Shown in pieces: positions 56,147 through 64,000 of a stretch of 64,000 nucleotides of DNA. The first letter of the stretch is position 1; every line of letters starts with the position of its first letter. Under the pieces are notes generated by a model. The model was not told the origin of the DNA. It did not search any database and worked only from the letters and a program-made list of their open reading frames with translations. Position numbers and translations under genes: made by a program. The stretch comes from Campylobacter jejuni subsp. jejuni 414 (lineage in GTDB: Bacteria > Campylobacterota > Campylobacteria > Campylobacterales > Campylobacteraceae), in the NCBI GenBank assembly GCA_000163995.1, contig CM000855.1, positions 790,667-854,666 on the forward strand. Reading direction: 5' to 3'.

Positions 56147-57487
56147 TTATACAAAAATTTGATAACACATTACCAAAATTATTGCTATAGGTGATATAAA
56201 ACGAATAAAAAACAACCAAATTGAGAAAATCTTTCGACTTATAAATTTAGAAAAAATCTTATAAATTTGCTTTTTATCCATAAAGAAACCTACAAATATA
56301 GAGCATACTATAGCACCAAGCGGGAGTAAAAAATTTGAAGTCAGCTTATCTAATAAAGTAAAAAAATCCTTGCCAAAGAAACTAAACATAGAAAAAAAAT
56401 TCAAATTTAATGACAAGATGCAACAAATTCCAAAAATAAAAACAAATAAACCTATAAAAAATAAAGCTTTAATGCGAGAAATTTGATAGTTATTAATCAT
56501 ATAAAAAGTTAAAGGCTCTATCATTGAAACAGCTGAAGTGATACCAGCAAAGAAAAGTGCTAAGAAAAAACAAAATGCAAAAATATAACCTAAAGCTCCA
56601 AGTTGGCTAAACAAACTCATTAAAGAAACAAAAACAATTCCAGCTCCTTGAGTATGTGGATCAGCTCCAAATTCAAAAATAAAAGTAAAAACAATAAGCC
56701 CAATAATAAAAGAAATCAATAAATTAATCAAAACAACATACACAGAACTTTTTATAAAATTTGTTCTTTTGTCCAAAGCTGATGAATATGTAACTATACA
56801 ACCTATTCCCAAGCATAAGGTAAAAAATGCAAGTCCTAAAGCTTCAGCAATAGAGCTAAGTTTAAAATATGAAAAATCAGGATAAAATAAATAAGAAAAA
56901 GCTTTTACAAAGCCCTGTTTAAACCCTATACAGTAAAACAACATAAAAACAAGCATTAAAAATAAGCTAGGCATTATAACAACATTTAATTTTTCAATTC
57001 CTTTAATCAAGCCTTTAGATACTATCAACAAAGTAAGAAAAAAAGACAAAACAAAGAAAAAGACAGAGCTTGTTAAATTTGCAGTAATTAAATTTTGAAA
57101 ATTATCCGCTGCTTCATCTAGAGTTTTAGGAAGATAATAAAGACTAACCACAGTATATTTTAAAACCCATCCCATAATAACCAGATAAAAAGAGAGAACA
57201 AAAATACCGCCTAGCATAAAAATGCCGCCATACCGCCATATATTACCATATTTTATAGCAAGATTCGAATAAGCATTTGCAAGATCGCTTTTACTTAAAC
57301 GCCCCATAGCTACTTCGGCCAAAAAAATACTAAAACCTATAGTTAAAGTAAAAAATAAATATAAAAGTACAAAAACAAAACCACCATTTTCTGCACTTAG
57401 AGTTGGAAATTTCCAAGCATTACCTAAACCCACAGCTCCACCAGCAACAGCCAGTATAAAGCCGACTTTTGAAAAATATGTTCTCAT
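56147..57487 (-). CDS. Sodium:neurotransmitter symporter family transporter (copy 2)
   Basis: The product has 446 residues and about 11-12 membrane helices. The N-terminal signature SKVGFILAVAGGAVGLGNAWKFP is the unwound first helix that binds sodium and substrate in LeuT-type transporters. GIVFVSLMSLFSQLG and FAGITSAVSMIEPLTFYMI match the bacterial NSS subgroup. The substrate is probably an amino acid. It lies 12 bases downstream of its paralogue at 57500. Confidence 0.9.
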   Translation of the reverse strand: MRTYFSKVGFILAVAGGAVGLGNAWKFPTLSAENGGFVFVLLYLFFTLTIGFSIFLAEVAMGRLSKSDLANAYSNLAIKYGNIWRYGGIFMLGGIFVLSFYLVIMGWVLKYTVVSLYYLPKTLDEAADNFQNLITANLTSSVFFFVLSFFLTLLIVSKGLIKGIEKLNVVIMPSLFLMLVFMLFYCIGFKQGFVKAFSYLFYPDFSYFKLSSIAEALGLAFFTLCLGIGCIVTYSSALDKRTNFIKSSVYVVLINLLISFIIGLIVFTFIFEFGADPHTQGAGIVFVSLMSLFSQLGALGYIFAFCFFLALFFAGITSAVSMIEPLTFYMINNYQISRIKALFFIGLFVFIFGICCILSLNLNFFSMFSFFGKDFFTLLDKLTSNFLLPLGAIVCSIFVGFFMDKKQIYKIFSKFISRKIFSIWLFFIRFISPIAIILVMCYQIFV

Positions 57488-57499
57488 TCTTTTACAAAC

Positions 57500-58834
57500 T
57501 CATCTTAAAAAAGCAGTTATCATAACTATAACGACAGCCAAAGGAGAAATAAACCTTAAAAATACATACCAAAGTTCAAAAAATATACCCTTCATATAAG
57601 GTTCAAATAAAATTTTTAAAGCTTCTTTTTTTATCACAAATCCCACAAAAATAGCTGCTAAAATTCCACCTAAAGGCATAATAACCTTGCTTGAAATGCT
57701 ATCAAGCAAATCAAAAAAGCTCATTCCAAAGAATTCAAACTGAGTATTTTTTAAAGAAGATAAAATACATAACATTCCTAAAATATAAACAACAATTCCT
57801 ATCAAAATCAAAGCTTTCTTACGACTCATACCAAAAGTATTGATAAGATAAAAAGCAAAAGGTTCTATCATTGAAACAGCTGAAGTAATACCAGCAAAAA
57901 TTAAAGAAATAAAAAACGCTGCACCAAAAATATAACCAATTATTCCAAGTTTCTCAAATAAGGTAGCTAAGGAAATAAAAACGAGTCCTGGTCCTTGTTG
58001 ATTAGGATTATAACCAAATTCAAAAATGAAAGTAAAAACAACTAAGCCCATTAATAAACCAACTAAAAGATTAATAAAAATAATATTTAAAGTACTAGTA
58101 ATAAAATTAGTTTTATCAGATAAACTAGCAGAATAAGTAATAATCGTTCCAACGCCTAAAGAAAGACTAAAAAAAGCAAGGCCTAAAGCTTCAAGAACAT
58201 TTGAAGTATTGATTTTAGAAAAATCAGGCACAAAAAGAAATTTAACCGCCATTATAAAACCATCTTTGCTACAAGCATAAACAAGCATAAAAATAAGTAA
58301 AATAAATAAAGAAGGCATCATCCAAACATTTAACTTTTCAATGCCATTTTTAACCCCTTTAGAAACAATATAAAAAACACACAAAAAAACCAAAGTAAAA
58401 CAAATAAACTGACCTAAAAAATCTTCACTTATAAAAAATCCAAACTGAGCTCTGCTTGCCTCTAAATCCATAGGCAAACTTCCTGTGATACTTAAAAACA
58501 TATATTTAACTATCCAACCAATCACTAAGGTATAAAAAGAAACGATCAAAATCGCTCCTATCATAGTAAAACCAACATAAGACCAAGCTTTTTTATTTGA
58601 AGGCGCTAACTTTTTATAAGCATTAACTGGATCTTTTTCGCTAATCTTTCCTATGCTAAGCTCAGCTAAAAATATCACAAAACCCACACCTAGAGTAAGA
58701 ATTATATAAAGCAAAATAAAAGCAGATCCTCCGCTTTGCCCTACAAGTGTTGGAAATTTCCAAGCATTACCTAAACCTACCGCTGAGCCTGCTACCGCTA
58801 AAATAAAACCTATTTTTGAAAATTTAGAACTCAA
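57500..58834 (-). CDS. Sodium:neurotransmitter symporter family transporter (copy 1)
   Basis: The product has 444 residues, with the same layout as its neighbour (FSKIGFILAVAGSAVGLGNA WKFPTL; GLVFISLATLFEKLG; FAGITSAVSMIEPFAFYLIN). The two share most helix motifs and probably arose by tandem duplication, later specialising in different amino acids. The start is TTG 58834 after AAGGTTGTAACA. The pair forms a two-gene unit. Confidence 0.9.
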   Translation of the reverse strand: MSSKFSKIGFILAVAGSAVGLGNAWKFPTLVGQSGGSAFILLYIILTLGVGFVIFLAELSIGKISEKDPVNAYKKLAPSNKKAWSYVGFTMIGAILIVSFYTLVIGWIVKYMFLSITGSLPMDLEASRAQFGFFISEDFLGQFICFTLVFLCVFYIVSKGVKNGIEKLNVWMMPSLFILLIFMLVYACSKDGFIMAVKFLFVPDFSKINTSNVLEALGLAFFSLSLGVGTIITYSASLSDKTNFITSTLNIIFINLLVGLLMGLVVFTFIFEFGYNPNQQGPGLVFISLATLFEKLGIIGYIFGAAFFISLIFAGITSAVSMIEPFAFYLINTFGMSRKKALILIGIVVYILGMLCILSSLKNTQFEFFGMSFFDLLDSISSKVIMPLGGILAAIFVGFVIKKEALKILFEPYMKGIFFELWYVFLRFISPLAVVIVMITAFLR

Positions 58835-58972
58835 TGTTACAACCTTAACTTAAAAATTATTTTAAAATATTATTAAAGCAAAAAAACTTTTAAGCTTTAT
58901 TGAAAATAATCAAAATTTAAATCAAAAATGTGAATTTTCGTAAATTTCAATAAAAATAAAGATACTTTTAGC

Positions 58973-58978
58973 TATAAT
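58973..58978 (+). promoter_or_regulatory. -10 element for atpE
   Basis: TTTTAGCTATAATTTGG, a good Campylobacter -10 region, 90 bases before the atpE ATG. The leader between is untranslated and ends in AAAGG. Confidence 0.6.
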
Positions 58979-59067
58979 TTGGATTTATTTTTAAGTCTTA
59001 AGTAGGGATACGCAAGCCGAACTGATTTAAAAATTTAAATAATAATTTTTATAGAAAGGTTAAGATA

Positions 59068-59406
59068 ATGAAAAAAGTTCTTTTTTTATTATTAGCATGC
59101 GCAGCAATAGCTTTTGCAGCTGAAACTAATGCTCCAGTTGAGCAAGAAGCTATCAATGTATGGATTAAAGCATTTTCAGTTCTTGCAGCAGGTTTAGGTC
59201 TTGGTGTTGCAGCACTTGGTGGTGCTATCGGTATGGGTAATACCGCAGCAGCAACGATTGCAGGAACAGCTAGAAACCCGGGTCTTGGACCAAAATTAAT
59301 GACAACTATGTTTATCGCTTTAGCGATGATTGAAGCACAAGTTATCTATGCTCTCGTTATCGCACTAATAGCACTTTATGCAAATCCTTTTATAGTTTTG
59401 CAATAA
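59068..59406 (+). CDS. atpE: F0F1 ATP synthase subunit c
   Basis: The product has 112 residues. A cleavable-looking N-terminal segment (KKVLFLLLACAAIAFAAET) precedes two helices, joined by the polar loop GTARNPGLGPKLM. The ion-binding glutamate is in FIALAMIEAQVIYALVIALI. The N-terminal extension is typical of Campylobacterota. It is separate from the rest of the atp genes, as in C. jejuni, and has its own promoter and strong terminator. Confidence 0.95.
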   Translation: MKKVLFLLLACAAIAFAAETNAPVEQEAINVWIKAFSVLAAGLGLGVAALGGAIGMGNTAAATIAGTARNPGLGPKLMTTMFIALAMIEAQVIYALVIALIALYANPFIVLQ

Positions 59407-59412
59407 CTTATT

Positions 59413-59438
59413 AAAAAGCCTTTTTTTAGGCTTTTTTT
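59413..59438 (+). terminator. Terminator of atpE
   Basis: AAAAAGCC (59413-59420), T-rich loop, GGCTTTTTTT, ending three bases before the tRNA-Leu. Confidence 0.85.
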
Positions 59439-59440
59439 GT

Positions 59441-59526
59441 GCGGTTATGGTGGAATTGGTAGACACGCCATCTTGAGGGGGTGGTGCGCTCCGCGTGTGC
59501 GAGTTCAAATCTCGCTAACCGCACCA
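59441..59526 (+). tRNA. tRNA-Leu (anticodon GAG)
   Basis: Acceptor GCGGTTA/TAACCGC, discriminator A and encoded CCA. The anticodon stem CCATC/GGTGG encloses TTGAGGG, giving GAG at 59475-59477. The long variable arm GTGCGCTCCGCGT and the T loop TTCAAAT are class II leucine features. Confidence 0.96.
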
Positions 59527-59975
59527 GTTTACCTATATCACTTTTTAGACCTTTTATACTTTCTTTAGAAAATAGAGAAAAAGTAAGTTTCCTTGCTAAT
59601 GTTAAAAAATTCTTAGTTTTCCACCTTTTTTTATCTTTGCTTTTTGTGCAAGTTGATTACTTTACCTGATTCTCTCCTATTCGTTTATTTGGTACTTCAG
59701 CAACTCCTGTTACACTTTTTACTATTAGGTTTAAGACTTGGCTTGATAACAATTAAAACTTCTTATAAACCCACAATAATTGTTATCTTTATAAAAATGA
59801 TTTTAGCTTCTTTATTTTTAGGCTTGTTTAAAAATATTAATTTAGAATTAAAAAAATCTACTATTGTTATTATTATAGAAAATGCAACTACTCTAGCAGA
59901 AGTATGGCAATGAAAGCTAAACTAAATAGCAATTTAGCCATTTTGGAGTTCTTTTTGCTTTTACTCCTATACCAC
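59527..59975 (+). pseudogene. Remnant of an AEC (auxin efflux carrier) family transporter
   Basis: Stretches in different frames read as an AEC permease: SLPISLFRPFILSLENREKV, then LGLITIKTSYKPTIIVIFIK with LFLGLFKNINLELKKSTIVI and ENATTLAEV. After a further frame shift comes SMAMKAKLNSNLAI, which matches the conserved AEC 'A-KY--NS-LAI' end block. At least two frame breaks and a missing N-terminal half show the gene is dead. It begins right after the tRNA-Leu. Confidence 0.6.
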
Positions 59976-59981
59976 AATTTT

Positions 59982-60009
59982 AATTTGGGCTTTGATATAA
60001 GCTCAAATT
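59982..60009. terminator. Terminator of aas
   Basis: AATTTGGGCTT (59982-59992), TGATAT, AAGCTCAAATT (59999-60009), overlapping the aas stop codon. Confidence 0.6.
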
Positions 60010-63000
60010 ATACAACTAAATTTTTGGCTAATTCCTTCACTCTTTTAAGATCAACCTTACCAGAACCTAAGAGTGGAATTTTCTCTATTTGAAAATAATG
60101 CTCAGGTTTAAAAAGTATAGGTATATTGGAATTTTTTATAGCCTCACATATTCCTTCAAAAAAGTCATTATCGCATTCTATTAGTAAAACAATTTGCTCA
60201 CCTTTTTTCTCATCTTCTAAAGATACAGCACAAAATTTTACCACTTCAGTATCTATAAATTTTGCAATTTCTTCTTCTATGGCACCCAAGGAAATCATCT
60301 CTCCACCAATTTTTGCAAAGCGAGAATAACGATCGATAATATATAAAAAGCCATCTTCGTCTAAATACCCTTTATCGCCTGTGTTATACCATCTTATACC
60401 ATCGATTTCTTTGATAACTTCATCGGTTTTCTCTTTATCGTTGAGATAACCCACCATAACTTGATGACCGCCTATAAGTATCAGCCCATCTTCATTTGTT
60501 TTTAAATTTTCATAATTACTTGGATCAACAATACGCACCGCAGTTCCAGGTAAAGGCATACCCACGCTTCCTTCTTTATTGGCACGATGTATAAGCCAAT
60601 AATCCGCATCAAAACGATTAGGTAAATTTACACTTGCTACAGGTGTGGTTTCTGTAGCTCCATAACCTTCAAAAATGCTTTTTTTAAATTTCATTTCAAA
60701 AGCAGTTCTTACTTCATTTTTTAGTTTTTCAGCCCCTGAAACAACTATTCTTAAACTTTCAAACATCAAAGCATCAAGCTTTTTATTTCTTGCATAAATT
60801 CCTAAAAAGGTTGAAGTTCCACACATTATAGTAACATTATTTTTAGCAACTGCTTTAGCAACTCCTAAAGCATCAGTTGGATCTGCAAAAGTAATACTTT
60901 TAATTCCTTCAAGTAAAGGTAAAAATGTTGTTACTGTAAGTCCAAAAGCGTGAAAAGGTGGTAAAGATGAGAGAATAACATCATTATTTCTTGTACAAAG
61001 TACATCAGAAATTTGTGCTATATTACTTAAAATATTGCGATTATTTAGCATAACACCTTTTGGAGAGCCTTCACTTCCACTACTAAACAAAATAGCTGCT
61101 ATGGCAAGATTGTTTTTTGAAGGAGTGAAGATAGTTTTAAGTATAAAACTAGGAATTATGCTAACTGCTAGCATCATGCTAAAAATTTTAGCTTTTTGTA
61201 TTTTAAAATCTTTTATAATATCTTCCATATAAATTAAATGTATATTTGTATCAAAATTTATATTTATGCCTTTGTTTGCTAATTTTTCTAAAAAAGTTTT
61301 AGAAGTATAAATTTGTGAAATTTGTGCATTTTTTATAGCCGCTTTTAAAGCCTTTTCTCCAGCTGTAAAATTAAGATTTACTGCAATTTTATTTGCAATT
61401 AAAACAGATAAATTGATCAAAGAGCTTGCAAAAGAAGCAGGCAACAAAATTCCTATAGCTTCCTCTTTAGGAGCATAACTTCCGCGCTGAGGATTGATGT
61501 TTAATTCTTTGGATTTTCTTTTAATAAAAAAATTAAGAAACAAACTAAGAGTAAGCATTTTTCTATAAGAAATATCTCCAACTAGTGCATCTATAATGGC
61601 TATTTGGTTAAGATTTTTCTTAGCTGTATCTATCCAAGATCTTGCTATGGTATACATAGCTTCACATTGTGATTTCCATGCCATAAAAGAAAGCTCAAAA
61701 ACCTTAGCTTTAACTTCATCTTTTTTAGAATGCAAAGGCATAGCCTTACCAAAAGCTATAGCAATTTTTCTCTTATTTAGAGTGCGATTTCTTGTTGAAA
61801 ATTCTTCATCACTTCTTGAAAAAGCACTACCCCAAAGTCCTCGTATATAAAAAGGAATAATTTTTCCATCATTTTCATTTAAATGTTCGCAAGCCAATTC
61901 AAATCCTGCTTTAAATTCATTTAATTGTCCATGACGCGAAACTGTACCTTCAGGAAATAAGCAAACTAAATTACCTTCTTTTATATGTTTTGCGATCAAC
62001 TCTAAACTTGTTTTACTTCCTGTGCTTGATACAGGAATAATTCCAAATTTATCAAGAAAAAATTTAATATACCATTTCGAATAAATACTTCTTTCCATAA
62101 CAAAATAAATTTTTCTTGGAATTGCCATTTGCACAACAGCCCAATCAATAAAAGAAATATGATTACCTAAAAACAAAGCCCCACCCTTTTCTGGTATATT
62201 TTCAAAACCTTCTACAAGCAAGCGATATCGTTGCAAAAAAGCTATGCTTAAAAGCATACGTACCAAAGAAAAAGGAAGTCTTAAAAGTACATAGAAACTT
62301 CCTAAAAAAGTTACCAAAATAATAAAATAAAATAAATAAACAACGTTTATTTCAAATTTCGCAAATAAAGTTGCCAAAACTAAAAACCCCAACATGGCAA
62401 TATTTTGAAAAAAATTGTTTCCTGCAAGAATTTGTCCTAATTCGTTTTCTTTGGCGTAAAATTGGATTAAAGTATTTAAAGGAATAATAAAAAGAGCTCC
62501 ACAAAAACCAAAAAAGAAAAATAAAAAACTATAACTTAACAAGCTTACAAAATAAGGCATTAAAAAAGCTGTTAAAAATATACCCAACACACCAAGTGGA
62601 ATAAGTCCAAGTTCTATATAATTTTTTGAAAATTTACCTGCTATTAAAGAACCTAAAATCACTCCTATACCAGAAAAGGCAAGTGAAATTTGCACATAAA
62701 AGGTATTTTCTACAAAAAGTTCATTTTTAGCGAAGACAGGAAAGCTAACAAGATAAAGTTGAGATATAGCCCAAAAGAATGAAATTCCAATTATACAAAG
62801 CCAAATGGTTTTATTTTTGAAAACAAGTTTAAGATTATTTATTAAAAGTTTTCCACGAAAATATTTCTTTTTGTTAAAAACTAAATCTTTATTTGTCTGT
62901 TTTAGCTTAGGTAAACGCCATGCTAAAAATACTTCTATACAAGAAAATAAGATCAATAAAATTCCTAAAGGTGCCACTTCTTTTAAAATTTCATCTGCTT

Positions 63001-63520
63001 GGTTATATGTGGAACTATAAAGACTTTCAAAGCTTAAAGAAAATAAAGCCATTCCCACTAAAATTGCTACGATGCTTACTGCATTAATTACACCATTACC
63101 CATAGCAAGAAAATCTTTTCCTACGAGCTCTTTAATAAAGCCATATTTGCTTGGAGAATAAATCGCTGCTTGTATTCCCATAATAAAAGTAAAAATAAAA
63201 GCCGTCCAAAAAGCGCCGTTATAATAGCAAACACAAATTATTAAAGTAAGCATAACATTGCAAATTGCTGAAATTTTTATTACAATATTTTTTGGATATT
63301 TATCTGCTAAAAAACCTGAAGGGGAAAGTATAAGGATAAAGGGAAGTAAAATTAAACCATTGGCTATAGCATTTAAAAATAGTTGTTCGCTTCCTTCATA
63401 GGCTTTATAAATAGTATTTTGAATAATAATTTTATGTCCTAAATCTACAAAAGCATTAATAAATGCTACAAGTAAAAAGGGGATTAATCCATAAATTTTT
63501 AAAAAAGAATTTTGTTTCAT
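60008..63520 (-). CDS. aas: Three-domain lysophospholipid transporter/acyltransferase/acyl-ACP synthetase
   Basis: The product has 1170 residues. Residues 1-410 form a 12-helix MFS transporter like LplT. Residues ~430-620 are a PlsC-type acyltransferase with NHISFID (HX4D, near 451-457) and FPEGTVSRHG. The rest is an AMP-binding acyl-ACP synthetase with SSGSEGSPKGVML (near 812), YGATETTP and YNTGDKGYLDEDG. Such fusions import 2-acyl-lysophospholipid and re-acylate it in the inner membrane. In E. coli LplT and Aas are separate. Start ATG 63520. The MFS part first, then enzymes, is consistent with substrate channelling (inference). Confidence 0.92.
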   Translation of the reverse strand: MKQNSFLKIYGLIPFLLVAFINAFVDLGHKIIIQNTIYKAYEGSEQLFLNAIANGLILLPFILILSPSGFLADKYPKNIVIKISAICNVMLTLIICVCYYNGAFWTAFIFTFIMGIQAAIYSPSKYGFIKELVGKDFLAMGNGVINAVSIVAILVGMALFSLSFESLYSSTYNQADEILKEVAPLGILLILFSCIEVFLAWRLPKLKQTNKDLVFNKKKYFRGKLLINNLKLVFKNKTIWLCIIGISFFWAISQLYLVSFPVFAKNELFVENTFYVQISLAFSGIGVILGSLIAGKFSKNYIELGLIPLGVLGIFLTAFLMPYFVSLLSYSFLFFFFGFCGALFIIPLNTLIQFYAKENELGQILAGNNFFQNIAMLGFLVLATLFAKFEINVVYLFYFIILVTFLGSFYVLLRLPFSLVRMLLSIAFLQRYRLLVEGFENIPEKGGALFLGNHISFIDWAVVQMAIPRKIYFVMERSIYSKWYIKFFLDKFGIIPVSSTGSKTSLELIAKHIKEGNLVCLFPEGTVSRHGQLNEFKAGFELACEHLNENDGKIIPFYIRGLWGSAFSRSDEEFSTRNRTLNKRKIAIAFGKAMPLHSKKDEVKAKVFELSFMAWKSQCEAMYTIARSWIDTAKKNLNQIAIIDALVGDISYRKMLTLSLFLNFFIKRKSKELNINPQRGSYAPKEEAIGILLPASFASSLINLSVLIANKIAVNLNFTAGEKALKAAIKNAQISQIYTSKTFLEKLANKGININFDTNIHLIYMEDIIKDFKIQKAKIFSMMLAVSIIPSFILKTIFTPSKNNLAIAAILFSSGSEGSPKGVMLNNRNILSNIAQISDVLCTRNNDVILSSLPPFHAFGLTVTTFLPLLEGIKSITFADPTDALGVAKAVAKNNVTIMCGTSTFLGIYARNKKLDALMFESLRIVVSGAEKLKNEVRTAFEMKFKKSIFEGYGATETTPVASVNLPNRFDADYWLIHRANKEGSVGMPLPGTAVRIVDPSNYENLKTNEDGLILIGGHQVMVGYLNDKEKTDEVIKEIDGIRWYNTGDKGYLDEDGFLYIIDRYSRFAKIGGEMISLGAIEEEIAKFIDTEVVKFCAVSLEDEKKGEQIVLLIECDNDFFEGICEAIKNSNIPILFKPEHYFQIEKIPLLGSGKVDLKRVKELAKNLVV

Positions 63521-63543
63521 TATTTAAACCTCTTGATTGGTGT

Positions 63544-63933
63544 TTATTTTATACAATTATTTGGAAAATTATTTATATTATCTTTTAAAATAACTCCATC
63601 GATTTTCAGTTTATAAAATTTTTCAAAATCTTCTAATTTATCAACAATCATTAAAACTCTACTATCAAAAATATAAAATTCTGCAACCTTGGTGGCAAAT
63701 TTTGCAAGTTTTTTATCATCGCAAAGTAAAAATTTAGCTCCTAAAGCATTAGCTAAAAATATCTCATCTTTGTTTTGTACTAAAATAGCAAATTCAAAAT
63801 CATTTTGACTTAAATAAGAAATCAATTTTTCATCATAAACAATACAATAAATATTACTATCTTTGATCTCTTCAATACTTTTAATAAAAGAAAAATTTGG
63901 ATTCTTTAGCAATTTATGTCCAATGATAAGCAT
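63544..63933 (-). CDS. Small protein of unknown function, 129 residues
   Basis: The product (LIIGHKLLKNPNFSFIKSIE, CIVYDEKLISYLSQNDFEFA, ANALGAKFLLCDDKKLAKFA) shows an alternating strand-helix pattern, suggesting a small Rossmann-like fold without a glycine-rich loop. It resembles hypothetical Campylobacter proteins of this locus. It precedes aas on the same strand by 23 bases, so it is probably cotranscribed. Function is unknown. Confidence 0.72.
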   Translation of the reverse strand: MLIIGHKLLKNPNFSFIKSIEEIKDSNIYCIVYDEKLISYLSQNDFEFAILVQNKDEIFLANALGAKFLLCDDKKLAKFATKVAEFYIFDSRVLMIVDKLEDFEKFYKLKIDGVILKDNINNFPNNCIK

Positions 63934-64000
63934 TTTTTTCCTTTGGTTTTATTTTTTATTATTTTAAAATTATACTTATAAAATTGTTACTAAGCAAGAT

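Noticed and set aside
59481..59669. Frame starting in tRNA-Leu (MVRSACASSNLANRT...)
   Set aside because: It starts inside the tRNA; only its later part is meaningful, as a piece of the AEC remnant.

Overview
The window is about 30% G+C, gene-dense and mostly read from the minus strand. Gene content and order match what I recall of the Campylobacter jejuni chromosome in the Cj0863-Cj0939 interval. Markers include a dsb cluster, flhA, flgL, ciaB, the peb1 transport operon, a receiver-less cheB and pycB. I see no CRISPR array, insertion sequence, prophage, rRNA or long poly-G contingency tract. The left edge holds the N-terminal part of the tyrosine recombinase XerH. About 200 bp from it lies a 7-6-7 inverted repeat that fits a difH site, and ftsK follows some 8 kb further on. 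This edge is therefore probably the replication terminus, and the minus-strand bias is co-orientation with a fork arriving from the right.

Layout. 1-3.2 kb: xerH, candidate difH, a truncated dsbA paralogue coupled to dsbB, then an intact dsbA. 3.4-8.5 kb: small unknown genes, a DHH phosphoesterase, flhA overlapped by an Rrf2 regulator, and rpsO. 8.5-17.9 kb: ftsK, flgL with a near-perfect sigma-54 promoter, tRNA-Leu and tRNA-Gly, an ABC-F ATPase, and a two-component pair. 17.9-27.2 kb: tightly packed serA, a membrane-anchored protein, rpsA, ispH, aroA, pheT and pheS. 27.3-32.9 kb: HIT and DJ-1 proteins, an amino-acid ABC permease/ATPase pair, a ruined AGCS symporter, trmL, alr and pgp2. 33.5-38.7 kb: a copper/Sco maturation cluster, cysM, hupB, ciaB and a hotdog thioesterase. 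38.7-46.7 kb: cstA with its YbdD-like partner, prs, the Peb1 aspartate/glutamate uptake operon, cheR and cheB. 46.8-51.3 kb: a plus-strand operon rpiB-unknown-apt-dedA-pepA-ychF. 51.3-58.8 kb: argH, pckA, pycB and two tandem sodium:neurotransmitter-type symporters. 59-64 kb: atpE, tRNA-Leu, a decayed AEC carrier, the three-domain Aas protein and a small NAD-binding-like protein.

The genes fit an amino-acid-fuelled, asaccharolytic lifestyle. The window has acidic amino-acid import (Peb1), peptide import (CstA), peptide breakdown (PepA) and anaplerosis or gluconeogenesis (PycB, PckA), alongside flagellar export, chemotaxis adaptation and periplasmic thiol chemistry.

The most notable observations are these. 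(1) Single-base errors or contractions in A/T runs break or displace ftsK, serA, a histidine kinase and an ABC-F gene (twice). These are either sequencing artefacts or real lesions. (2) CiaB carries an HEFGH zinc-metallopeptidase motif followed by an EExKA segment, so this 'invasion antigen' looks like an enzyme. (3) The candidate difH, xerH and ftsK lie together. (4) Three genes persist only as remnants: a dsbA copy, an AGCS symporter and an AEC carrier. All readings come from direct inspection; no database search was possible.
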